From contig DIZU01000098.1 of NCBI GenBank assembly GCA_002429455.1, forward strand, positions 1 through 5,059: DNA of 5,059 nt, given 5' to 3'. The notes under the pieces are model-generated. The model was not told where the DNA came from, searched no databases, and saw only the letters and a program-made list of their open reading frames with translations. Source of the stretch: Methylotenera sp. UBA6020. Lineage in GTDB: Bacteria > Pseudomonadota > Gammaproteobacteria > Burkholderiales > Methylophilaceae. Below are positions 1 to 5,059 of the stretch, in pieces (positions within the stretch are counted from its first letter, which is position 1; each line of letters begins with the position of its first letter). The position numbers were made by a program, and so were the translations under genes.

Positions 1-297
1 AAGCGTATTTTGGCCGACAGTGAATTGGCCAGCTATCAGCAGTCACAAATCAAAGCCCGCTTTTTAGCTAAACGTTTTGCGGCAAAAGAGGCTTTTTCTA
101 AGGCACTAGGCACTGGATTACGCGCCCCGGCAACCTTTCAAAATATCGCTGTTTCACACGATGACTTAGGTAAGCCAATATTGATTTTGGCGCCAGAATT
201 GCAGATATTGTTGCAAACTAAAAATATCACCCAAACCCATATCAGCATTAGCGATGAAAAAAATTTAGCCGCGGCGTTTGTGGTGTTAGAAACATGA
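1..297 (+). CDS. acpS: holo-[acyl-carrier-protein] synthase, 3' part
   Basis: Transfers the 4'-phosphopantetheine arm of CoA to the conserved serine of apo-acyl carrier protein, a cytoplasmic step needed for fatty acid synthesis. The frame is open from base 1, so the true start lies outside the window. The 98 residues present match the last three quarters of the ~126-residue family. The family core FLAKRFAAKEAFSKALGTG is at visible residues 21-39, and Glu30 in it is the Mg2+-binding Glu of the family. It is followed by the conserved DLGKP at about 57-61. The N-terminal strand with the conserved GxDIV motif is missing only because the window begins inside the gene. The TTG at 10 is an internal Leu codon, not a start. 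The stop overlaps the tcdA ATG by four bases, so the two genes are probably co-transcribed and translationally coupled. Identification is by recalled similarity to E. coli AcpS and is firm. Confidence 0.95.
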   Translation, partial: KRILADSELASYQQSQIKARFLAKRFAAKEAFSKALGTGLRAPATFQNIAVSHDDLGKPILILAPELQILLQTKNITQTHISISDEKNLAAAFVVLET

Positions 298-1103
298 GTA
301 AGTTGGCAGAAAGTACGCAAGTAATGGGCTTTGAACGTCGCTTTGGTGGTGTGTCACGGCTATATGGTGCCGATGGCTTGGCAAGGCTACAAGCCGCCCA
401 TATCTGCGTGATTGGGATTGGTGGCGTAGGGTCTTGGGCGGCCGAGGCGTTAGCGCGTAACGCGGTGGGTACCATCACTTTAGTTGATTTAGACAACATT
501 GCGGAATCGAATGTGAATCGTCAGTTGCATGCAGTGGACGGCGCATTTGGCAAAGCTAAAGTGACGGCGATGGCCGAGCGTATTCGACTGATTAATCCTA
601 TTGCGAACGTGATTGAGATTGAAGATTTTGTCACGGTTGAAAACATAAATACGACGTTGAATCACCATTACGACGGTGTGATTGATTGTATTGACGATGC
701 TAAAGCCAAAGCCGCAATTGCTAGTTTTTGTAGCTTACAAAAAATCCCTTTAGTAATGACCGGTGCGGCTGGCGGCAGGTTGGATGCTACCCGTATTAAG
801 CAAGCTGATTTAAGCCAAGTGAGTCATGACAAGTTACTGGCTAAAGTGCGTAATGTGTTGCGCCGCGATTATGGTTTCTCTAAAGCTGACACTGTAAAAA
901 ACAAGCCATCAAAATTTGGTATTCAGTGCATTTATTCCGATGAAGAAGTCATTAAACCTGAGAGCCTATGTGAAGTAGAAGACAACGCAGGCAGTTCGAT
1001 CTCTGGCTTAAATTGTGCCGGATATGGCTCCAGCGTATGCGTGACAGCACCGTTTGGCTTTGCTGCAACTAGTTTGCTATTGCAACAACTATTGAACGGC
1101 TGA
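294..1103 (+). CDS. tcdA: tRNA threonylcarbamoyladenosine dehydratase (E1/ThiF-like)
   Basis: TcdA (formerly YgdL/CsdL) uses ATP to cyclise t6A at position 37 of ANN-decoding tRNAs to ct6A. In E. coli it works with the CsdA/CsdE sulfur-transfer pair. The 269-residue product is close to the 268 of E. coli TcdA. It begins with the family block RRFGGVSRLYG (residues 15-25). The ATP-binding Rossmann loop GIGGVGSWAAEALAR is at 41-55. The acidic end of the second strand, VDLDNI (64-69), precedes the SNVNRQLHA segment (72-80) that contacts nucleotide and phosphate in E1-like enzymes. The C-terminal GFAA region is also family-like. ATG 294 overlaps the acpS stop (ATGA). A second in-frame ATG at 324 is possible because neither has a clear Shine-Dalgarno; the overlap and length favour 294. 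MoeB and ThiF are related alternatives, but the RRFGG start and the overall match favour TcdA. No CsdA/CsdE partner is in the window. Confidence 0.93.
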   Translation: MSKLAESTQVMGFERRFGGVSRLYGADGLARLQAAHICVIGIGGVGSWAAEALARNAVGTITLVDLDNIAESNVNRQLHAVDGAFGKAKVTAMAERIRLINPIANVIEIEDFVTVENINTTLNHHYDGVIDCIDDAKAKAAIASFCSLQKIPLVMTGAAGGRLDATRIKQADLSQVSHDKLLAKVRNVLRRDYGFSKADTVKNKPSKFGIQCIYSDEEVIKPESLCEVEDNAGSSISGLNCAGYGSSVCVTAPFGFAATSLLLQQLLNG

Positions 1104-1346
1104 ACGTACTGAACGAGCAAGTGTTGCGGTAGCTATTGCTTGCAGCAGATGCAACACTTATTACCGCGTTTTATTGGAATTTTTGTTAAATATCATGAGG
1201 TTTTTGTAAGCAGCCCATATACTACATCGATGACTAAAAGTGAGGATAGATTTAATGTTGACGAGGTATTCGCGACCCAGCAATTTGGTGAAAAGTACTC
1301 CATACGTTAGATTCACTATGGTTTTAGTTGTATTATGAAGCATTGT
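1104..1346. other. intergenic gap between tcdA and the ppk promoter
   Basis: This gap holds the hairpins at 1121-1167 and then AT-rich DNA with no recognised gene. Two tiny plus-strand ORFs overlap in it. One is 26 codons from ATG 1230 to TAG 1308-1310. The other is 27 codons from ATG 1255 to TGA 1336-1338, preceded by a good ribosome-binding sequence GAGGA (1242-1246) eight bases upstream. Neither peptide resembles a family I know. They could be chance, a leader peptide, or the worn remains of a gene. Confidence 0.4.
1121..1180 (+). terminator. possible weak terminator or hairpin after tcdA
   Basis: Two inverted repeats overlap here. GTGTTGC (1121-1127) can pair with GCAACAC (1151-1157). 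GCGGTA (1126-1131) can pair with TACCGC (1162-1167), extended by one G-T pair. The second stem is followed by the T-rich GTTTTATT, as expected for an intrinsic terminator of acpS-tcdA. Its loop is about 30 bases, though it can hold a small inner hairpin. The two stems share bases 1126-1127 and so compete. The placement just after a stop codon supports a terminator role, but the structure is weak. Confidence 0.35.
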
Positions 1347-1390
1347 TTTTCATCATAATTTCATCAAATTGTCATAATCGGCGCATAACA
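1347..1390 (+). promoter_or_regulatory. tandem PHO box (predicted PhoB operator) of ppk
   Basis: Four consecutive 11-bp units carry CAT at the same place (1351, 1362, 1373, 1384): TTTTCATCATA, ATTTCATCAAA, TTGTCATAATC and GGCGCATAACA. PhoB binds direct repeats of a CTGTCAT-like heptamer followed by four mostly A/T bases, with an 11-bp period. The third unit, TTGTCAT-AATC, matches best. The array sits directly upstream of ppk, a classic Pho regulon gene, and would replace the -35 element of an activated promoter. The 11-bp register is seen in the sequence; binding by PhoB and induction by phosphate starvation are inferred. Confidence 0.75.
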
Positions 1391-1391
1391 T
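1386..1391 (+). promoter_or_regulatory. candidate -10 element of the Pho-type ppk promoter
   Basis: TAACAT (4 of 6 to TATAAT) begins 10 bases after the best PHO heptamer (1369-1375), close to the spacing in E. coli pstS. It predicts a transcript start near 1398, downstream of ATG 1395 and about 21 bases before ATG 1419. An alternative is CATAAT at 1398-1403, which is spaced correctly from the fourth unit but would leave a leader of only about 9 bases. Confidence 0.45.
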
Positions 1392-1418
1392 CAAATGCAT
1401 AATAAAATTAAAGATTCT

Positions 1419-3218
1419 ATGCGTTTAACATATCCCCCACTGAAGTTACTCAACCGTGACACTAGTATTTTAGCGTTTAATGAACGGGTATTGAGTCTTG
1501 CACAAAATCCAGACTATCCGCTACTGGAGCGATTGCGTTTTCTTTGCATTGTTTCTTCAAATTTAGATGAATTTTTTGAAGTGCGCGCCGCACCACATGT
1601 GGACGCAATGCGCGACGATGAGCAACAAAGTGATATTAATGTGCAAAGTTATCAGAGCATTGCGCTAGCTGCCCACGAGTTAGTGGCTAAACAGTATCAA
1701 ATTTTCAATGCGGAACTGATGCCAGCTCTAGCTGCGCAAGGCGTTCATTTGGTTTCGCATGGCGAGCGCACACCACAACAGCGACGTTGGGTGGCTCGGT
1801 ACTTTGAAACTGAAGTGCGCCCGTTATTAGTGCCAGTTGCGCTGGACCCTTCACATCCATTCCCGCAAGTTGCCAACAAGTCACTTAACTTTATCGTTTC
1901 ACTAGGCGGTCATGATGCCTTTGGCCGCAACAATAATATTGCGATAGTTAAAGTGCCTAGAGTATTGTCACGTTTAATTAAGTTGCCAAAAAGCTTGAGT
2001 GATAAGCAGCAAAAGTTTGTTTCATTATCCAGTGTGATTCGAGCACATTTGGCGAGTTTATTTACCGGACGGGAAGTGCTTAATTTCTCTCAATTTAGGG
2101 TTACGCGTCATTCAGATTTAGCCGTAGATGAAGAGGATGTGAAAAATTTACGTACGGCCCTAAGAAAAGGCTTGGTGCAGCGTAATTTTGGTGACGCGGT
2201 TCGTCTGGAGGTCTCATATGGTTGTGATGAGCCGTTAGCAAGGTTCTTATTGCAACAGTTTGATTTGCCAAAACAATCGCTCTACCGTGTACATGGTCCT
2301 GTGAATCTGGCACGCTTGATACAACTGGCCGACTTGGCTGAGGGTAACCATCTCAAATTCAAACCGTTTGAGCCTAAAGTTAGCCAAGAGATAGCGCCAA
2401 ATCAATCATTTTTTACACAGTTAAAACAACAAGATATTTTAATTCATCAGCCATACGAAAGTTTCGAGTCGGTGATTGATTTCTTGCATGAAGCCGTCAA
2501 TGACCCTGATGTGCTGTCTATTCAACAAACTATTTACCGCACAGGTGCAGATGCACGTATGCTCAAGTTGCTGCAAGAGGCTGTACGACGTGGTAAAGAA
2601 GTCATGGCGGTGGTCGAGTTGAAAGCCAGGTTTGATGAAGAAGCCAATATCAACTGGGCAGAGGCTCTAGAGTCGGTAGGTGCACAAGTGGTGTATGGCA
2701 TCGTCGGCTTGAAAACACACGCCAAAATGTTATTGGTGATGCGAAGAGAAGGTCCTCATCTAAAATATTATGGCCATATTTCTACTGGTAATTACAACCC
2801 TAGAACAGCACGTCTTTATACCGACGTGAGTATGCTAACAGCCGATCCGCAAATTACCCGTGATATGGAGCACTTGTTTAGGCATATTGCAAGTCAGGTT
2901 AAATTGCCTCGCATGCAAAAGCTATTGGTTGCGCCATTTAATTTGCATAGACAAATGCTTTCCAAAATTAGAGCTACTGAGTTATCTGCAAAACAAGGTA
3001 AGGCTGCCAAGATTATCTTGAAAATGAATGCGCTAACTGATGTAGCTTTGGTACAGGCCTTGGTTAGGGCTGGACGCGCGGGTGTTGAGATTGACCTGAT
3101 TTTACGTGGTGCATGCATATTGCCTATAGATGCGCCTGGGCTGGATGGGCGCATACGGGTGCGCTCGATTATTGGCCGACTGTTGGAGCATTCACGTGTG
3201 TTTTACTTCCCAAGTTGA
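1419..3218 (+). CDS. ppk: polyphosphate kinase 1, frameshifted (N-terminal 599 residues)
   Basis: PPK1 reversibly polymerises the gamma-phosphate of ATP into inorganic polyphosphate through a phosphohistidine intermediate. The N domain block NRDTSILAFNERVL is near residues 12-25 and LRFLCIVSSNLDEFFEVR follows. Active-site residues line up with E. coli at a constant offset of one: Arg374 (TIYR), Arg404 (KARFDEEAN), His434 (KTHAK, the phosphorylated His), His453 (YGHISTGNYN) and His591 (LLEHSRV). The frame ends at TGA 3216-3218, eight residues after His591, replacing the rest of the C2 domain with Pro-Ser. The missing part continues in the +1 frame from 3211. ATG 1419 is chosen over ATG 1395 because the constant offset fits, AAAGA (1410-1414) is a weak ribosome site, and the predicted transcript starts after 1395. 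The gene heads the ppk-sixA unit and is probably Pho-controlled. It is either a real mutation or a sequence error. The truncated protein is unlikely to be active. Confidence 0.92.
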   Translation: MRLTYPPLKLLNRDTSILAFNERVLSLAQNPDYPLLERLRFLCIVSSNLDEFFEVRAAPHVDAMRDDEQQSDINVQSYQSIALAAHELVAKQYQIFNAELMPALAAQGVHLVSHGERTPQQRRWVARYFETEVRPLLVPVALDPSHPFPQVANKSLNFIVSLGGHDAFGRNNNIAIVKVPRVLSRLIKLPKSLSDKQQKFVSLSSVIRAHLASLFTGREVLNFSQFRVTRHSDLAVDEEDVKNLRTALRKGLVQRNFGDAVRLEVSYGCDEPLARFLLQQFDLPKQSLYRVHGPVNLARLIQLADLAEGNHLKFKPFEPKVSQEIAPNQSFFTQLKQQDILIHQPYESFESVIDFLHEAVNDPDVLSIQQTIYRTGADARMLKLLQEAVRRGKEVMAVVELKARFDEEANINWAEALESVGAQVVYGIVGLKTHAKMLLVMRREGPHLKYYGHISTGNYNPRTARLYTDVSMLTADPQITRDMEHLFRHIASQVKLPRMQKLLVAPFNLHRQMLSKIRATELSAKQGKAAKIILKMNALTDVALVQALVRAGRAGVEIDLILRGACILPIDAPGLDGRIRVRSIIGRLLEHSRVFYFPS

Positions 3219-3501
3219 TCATGTAGAAAGTATGTGGCTTTCTAGCGCTGATTGGATGAACCGTAATATGATGCGACGTGTTGAAATTGCCTGGCCGATT
3301 GTTGATGCCAAAAATCGTGCGCGCATTTTGCAAGAGTGTTGCCAAATATACTTGGATGATAATAAAGACGCATGGTTATTGAATGTCGATGGGACTTACG
3401 TTTCAAGTTCACAGCGCCTAGCCGAACTCAAGGCAAAAACAATTGAATCTGTGCAATCTTTCAGTGCGCAACAACAACTTATGCAAAAGTATGCCGTTTA
3501 G
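3211..3501 (+). pseudogene. ppk: polyphosphate kinase 1, C-terminal part in the +1 frame
   Basis: These 96 codons encode the rest of the PPK1 C2 domain: the conserved LSSADWMNRNMMRRVEIAWP block near its start, then an RILQECC-type helix, and the family-like end with a tyrosine and an AELK segment. Joined to the upstream part by omitting one C of CCC 3209-3211, the protein is 693 residues against 688 in E. coli. The distance between the FYF after His591 and LSSADWM becomes nine residues, the same as in E. coli. An extra base is therefore the simplest explanation. The segment has no clear start of its own. ATG 3232 lies 14 bases past the upstream stop and could allow re-initiation, but the product would lack the catalytic histidines. 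If the extra C is an error, 1419-3501 is one intact ppk gene. The stop is 46 bases before the sixA start. Confidence 0.88.
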
Positions 3502-3547
3502 AATGTATCACGCTTGAGTGAGGTCAATGGTATGGTTGGATACAGGC

Positions 3548-4045
3548 ATGGCTAATTTAATTTTATGGCGACATGCTGAAGCCGAGGCTGAAAGTACTAG
3601 TGGTCAAGATATTGACCGTGCATTAACCAAGCGTGGGCGCAAAGATGCAGAAAAAATGGCAGAATGGCTGAGTCAACATTTACCAGCCAATACGGAAATT
3701 TTATGTAGTCCAGCGCGTCGGTGTTTAGAAACGGCAGCAGCTTTAAATCATCCAACCATTCGTGAAAGTGCCAGTAGTATTGAGCGTGAAATAAAAATTG
3801 CTGAATTTTTGAGCGTTGATAGCTCTGTTGAAATCATGGCTAAAAAAGTAACAAATGAGGACAGCAGCAAAACTTTACTGCTGATTGGCCACCAACCGAA
3901 TCTTGGGTTATTGATTGCAAAGTTACTTGGGATGGATAGTGGCGCATGTGTCGTTAAAAAAGGCGCAGTGTGGTGGCTGCGCCAGCGGCTTATTAACGGG
4001 GCATCGCAAACATATTTATTTACGGTACAACCCCCGGACTATTAA
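3548..4045 (+). CDS. sixA: SixA-type phosphohistidine phosphatase (histidine phosphatase superfamily)
   Basis: A 165-residue member of the phosphoglycerate-mutase-like histidine phosphatase superfamily, about the size of E. coli SixA (161), which removes phosphate from phosphohistidine. The signature is LILWRHAEAE (residues 4-13), with Arg8 and nucleophile His9; Ala replaces the usual Gly of RHG, as is common in this branch. CSPARRCLETA (53-63) holds a second phosphate-pocket Arg. IGHQPNLG has the second catalytic His at 115, and KKGAVWWL is near the end. ATG 3548 fits the family N terminus. GTG 3518 and ATG 3527 (after GAGG at 3520-3523) are in frame and would add 10 or 7 residues, so the start is uncertain. 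It lies just after ppk and is probably co-transcribed. Substrates in this organism are unknown; phospho-PPK1 or a phosphorelay protein are guesses. Its 3' part carries a minus-strand terminator. Confidence 0.88.
   Translation: MANLILWRHAEAEAESTSGQDIDRALTKRGRKDAEKMAEWLSQHLPANTEILCSPARRCLETAAALNHPTIRESASSIEREIKIAEFLSVDSSVEIMAKKVTNEDSSKTLLLIGHQPNLGLLIAKLLGMDSGACVVKKGAVWWLRQRLINGASQTYLFTVQPPDY
3956..3983 (-). terminator. intrinsic terminator on the minus strand, inside sixA
   Basis: Read on the minus strand, GGCGCAG (3983-3977), an 8-base loop CCACCACA and CTGCGCC (3968-3962) form a perfect 7-bp GC-rich stem. It is followed at once by six T (3961-3956). This is a textbook Rho-independent terminator. 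It lies about 86 bases past the stop of the convergent Lys/Ala-rich gene, which it would end. The same bases encode KKGAVWWLR of SixA, so the two functions share one sequence. Confidence 0.72.
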
Positions 4046-4053
4046 CCGGGTTG
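4028..4053. terminator. weak hairpin at the convergent sixA / basic-protein junction
   Basis: CCCGG (4033-4037) pairs with CCGGG (4046-4050) around an 8-base loop. The stem can extend past a two-C bulge with CAA/TTG (4028-4030 and 4051-4053). It overlaps the sixA stop. On the plus strand a T-rich stretch (4068-4077) follows only about 15 bases later, and there is no T run on the minus side. It may help end the ppk-sixA transcript but is not a typical terminator. Confidence 0.3.
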
Positions 4054-4068
4054 CTTAACAGGCACTAT

Positions 4069-4521
4069 TTATTTTTTAGGTCTGCCAGTTTTAATCGTGG
4101 GCACTTTGTTCATTACTGCTTTTAAAGCAGTATCCGTCATGGTAGTCAACTGCATAATTCCCGCACGCAGTAATTCACTTTTTTTCGCAGGCTGACCTAG
4201 TTTGACCAAGCGCTCTTTTAGCACGTAAAGTTGTGCATATTCAGCCTTTGGTATGGTAAAGCTATCACGCTCCATTTTTAGTTTTGGCGTTTTTTCTTTT
4301 ACTGGTTTGGCTACTTTTTCAGCTTTTTTCGCTGCGGGTTTAGTGACGATAATTTTATTTGCAGGCTTGGCTACGCTTGCTGGTGTACTGGCTTTTTTCG
4401 CGGCAACTTTGGCTTCGGCGGGTTTCGCCGCTAGCGGTTTGTTTACCTGTGGGGTTGCTGGCTCAATTTTTGTAACGGGTGCTTTTAATGCTTCGGCTTG
4501 CAGTGGGTTGATTTTTGACAT
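4069..4521 (-). CDS. Lys/Ala/Pro-rich histone-H1-like protein, uncharacterised
   Basis: A 150-residue, strongly basic protein. Residues ~13-80 are a low-complexity, probably disordered stretch of K, A, P, T and V with repeated AKP/KPA units, like H1-type bacterial proteins (compare AlgP or HctB in composition only). Residues ~84-150 look folded: RDSFTIPKAEYAQLYVL, then KKSELLRAGI (113-122), which resembles the helix of ribbon-helix-helix-type DNA-binding proteins, then a second helix. The protein ends KTGRPKK, with the GRP core of an AT-hook. I infer a nucleoid- or DNA-binding role; no function is established. The start is well supported: AGGAG (4532-4528) lies six bases upstream of the ATG. 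It is downstream of ppx on the same strand (97-base gap) and convergent with sixA. It could also be a polyP-interacting protein, since Lys-rich tracts bind polyP, but that is speculation. Confidence 0.85.
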   Translation of the reverse strand: MSKINPLQAEALKAPVTKIEPATPQVNKPLAAKPAEAKVAAKKASTPASVAKPANKIIVTKPAAKKAEKVAKPVKEKTPKLKMERDSFTIPKAEYAQLYVLKERLVKLGQPAKKSELLRAGIMQLTTMTDTALKAVMNKVPTIKTGRPKK

Positions 4522-4527
4522 GGTAGA

Positions 4528-4532
4528 CTCCT
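4528..4532 (-). promoter_or_regulatory. strong ribosome binding site of the basic-protein gene
   Basis: AGGAG on the minus strand with a six-base spacer (TCTACC) to ATG 4521-4519. It is the best Shine-Dalgarno in the window and suggests good expression. It fixes the start of the Lys/Ala-rich protein. Confidence 0.75.
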
Positions 4533-4534
4533 AA

Positions 4535-4577
4535 ATAAACGATATAAATAGTTTATACCGTTTAAGCTAAATTGCAA
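4535..4577 (-). promoter_or_regulatory. AT-rich leader or possible promoter of the basic-protein gene
   Basis: On the minus strand a TATAAA (4557-4552) preceded by CGG is a possible -10. The nearest -35-like TTGCAA (4577-4572) is only 14 bases away, which is too short, so the promoter is uncertain. ATAAAC (4535-4540) and GTTTAT (4551-4556) form a 6-bp inverted repeat with a 10-base gap. AAACG (4537-4541) and CGTTT (4559-4563) form a second, overlapping one. These may be an operator or a small leader hairpin. Confidence 0.3.
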
Positions 4578-4618
4578 TATTGATTTATGAAAGATTCAAT
4601 AGACTTTAGTGCTAATCC

Positions 4619-5059
4619 TCAGCTGACAGCAACTTCAAATAGCCAGTTTGTTTTTTGCCAGGCGAGCGTTTCTTCGTCTAGCAAGTAGTACGACTGTGGA
4701 TATTTGTCAGGCCAATTTTTTGGTAGGATCAACTTAATCGTGTTGTTAAACTGCTTTAGTTGAATGCCGCGTAGATTCGGCATTTGACGTGCATGGCATA
4801 AAATCACGGCTAAGCGTAAGCAGCTTAATTGCATGACAAAAATGCGGTCAGAGAAATCAGCTTCTAGTTTCTTTAATTTTGCTTTGTGTCCCAATATTAG
4901 TAAGCTTAAACAATGCAACTCGCTCTGTGCAAAGCCCTGTGGCTCGGCATGCTCAAGTATGTATGCGCCATGTAAATGTGCGTCAATCGGTGAAACGATG
5001 CCGCCAATTTCATGCAGCATTCCCGCCCAGCGTAATTTACGCGCGTGTGTTTGGCGTTC
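4619..5059 (-). CDS. ppx: exopolyphosphatase (Ppx/GppA family), C-terminal part
   Basis: Ppx removes terminal phosphates from polyphosphate; the related GppA also hydrolyses pppGpp. Only the last 146 residues are here, and the frame is open to the window edge, so the start and the N-terminal ASKHA-fold ATPase-like domains are outside. What is present is the HD-like helical domain: ARKLRWAGMLHEIGG with the LHEIG motif (residues ~6-20), then HLHGAYILEHAEPQGFAQSE and a GHKAK segment (family position of the RYHRK type). The tail is a sheet-forming region with a Trp-rich end, close in layout to the end of E. coli Ppx. Translation does not begin at the Met at 5020-5018, since the upstream codons are also conserved. 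TGA is at 4621-4619. It points towards ppk, so the polyP-making and polyP-degrading genes converge across two small genes. GppA is an alternative name, but ppk proximity favours Ppx. Confidence 0.9.
   Translation of the reverse strand, partial: ERQTHARKLRWAGMLHEIGGIVSPIDAHLHGAYILEHAEPQGFAQSELHCLSLLILGHKAKLKKLEADFSDRIFVMQLSCLRLAVILCHARQMPNLRGIQLKQFNNTIKLILPKNWPDKYPQSYYLLDEETLAWQKTNWLFEVAVS

Noticed and set aside
1161..1343. 60-codon minus-strand ORF in the gap before ppk
   Set aside because: AT-rich, no recognised family and no ribosome site seen. It runs to the edge of the PHO array and is probably chance.
2101..3154. Minus-strand ORFs of 63-86 codons within ppk
   Set aside because: They are antisense shadows of a well-conserved protein; the translations have no family features.
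3130..3210. Independent gene starting at ATG 3130 in the +1 frame
   Set aside because: The translation before about 3211 bears no resemblance to PPK1 or any known family, while the same bases in the ppk frame encode the conserved region around His591.
3201..3218. Programmed ribosomal frameshift in ppk
   Set aside because: A +1 shift is needed. The site TTC CCA AGT TGA has no good +1 re-pairing (CCA to CAA), no prfB-like CTT-TGA, no -1 heptamer, and no homopolymer long enough for transcriptional slippage. PPK1 is not known to use recoding.
3518..3547. Longer sixA start at GTG 3518 or ATG 3527
   Set aside because: The added residues are not part of the SixA family, whose N terminus begins just before the LILWRHA strand. 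Kept only as an uncertainty because GAGG lies close before ATG 3527.
4253..4534. 93-codon plus-strand ORF opposite the basic-protein gene
   Set aside because: It is the complement of the Lys/Ala-rich repeats, which reads as an artificial Ala/Phe-rich protein. It has no ribosome site, while the minus-strand gene has a strong one.
1..5059. CRISPR array, insertion sequence, tRNA, prophage or defence system
   Set aside because: No spaced repeats, terminal inverted repeats with a transposase, tRNA-like fold or defence-family protein is visible. All major ORFs are accounted for by housekeeping and polyphosphate genes plus one basic protein.

Overview
The window looks like chromosomal DNA from a moderately low-GC gammaproteobacterium or, more likely, betaproteobacterium. 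The protein families and their spacing resemble Methylophilaceae such as Methylotenera, but that placement is inferred from gene content and feel, not from a search. No mobile element, CRISPR array, tRNA or rRNA is visible.

Left part (1-1103, + strand): the 3' end of acpS (holo-ACP synthase) overlaps by 4 bases (ATGA) with a complete tcdA (tRNA threonylcarbamoyladenosine dehydratase). A 291-315-base gap follows. It holds weak hairpins and two tiny ORFs of doubtful reality. It ends in a strong regulatory signal: four 11-bp direct repeats with CAT in register, matching the layout of tandem PhoB-binding (PHO box) half-sites.

Middle (1419-4045, + strand): ppk (PPK1 polyphosphate kinase) is followed by a SixA-type phosphohistidine phosphatase gene. 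The ppk reading frame is broken near 3209-3216. Removing one C from the CCC at 3209-3211 restores a 693-residue protein with exactly the spacing of E. coli PPK1. As written, the gene makes a 599-residue protein that keeps the catalytic histidines but loses the last ~96 residues.

Right part (4069-5059, - strand): a 150-residue Lys/Ala/Pro-rich, histone-H1-like protein ending in an AT-hook-like tail, and the 3' end of ppx (exopolyphosphatase). These converge on ppk-sixA. A very good minus-strand intrinsic terminator for the Lys/Ala-rich gene lies inside the 3' part of sixA.

The theme of 1347-5059 is polyphosphate. PPK1 makes polyP from ATP, Ppx degrades it, and the likely PHO box ties synthesis to phosphate starvation. 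The SixA-like phosphatase and the basic protein sit between the two enzymes and may be connected with them, though this is only inferred from position. I see no clearly new biological system. The best leads are the ppk frameshift, the PHO box array, the antisense terminator inside sixA, and the uncharacterised basic protein between ppk-sixA and ppx.
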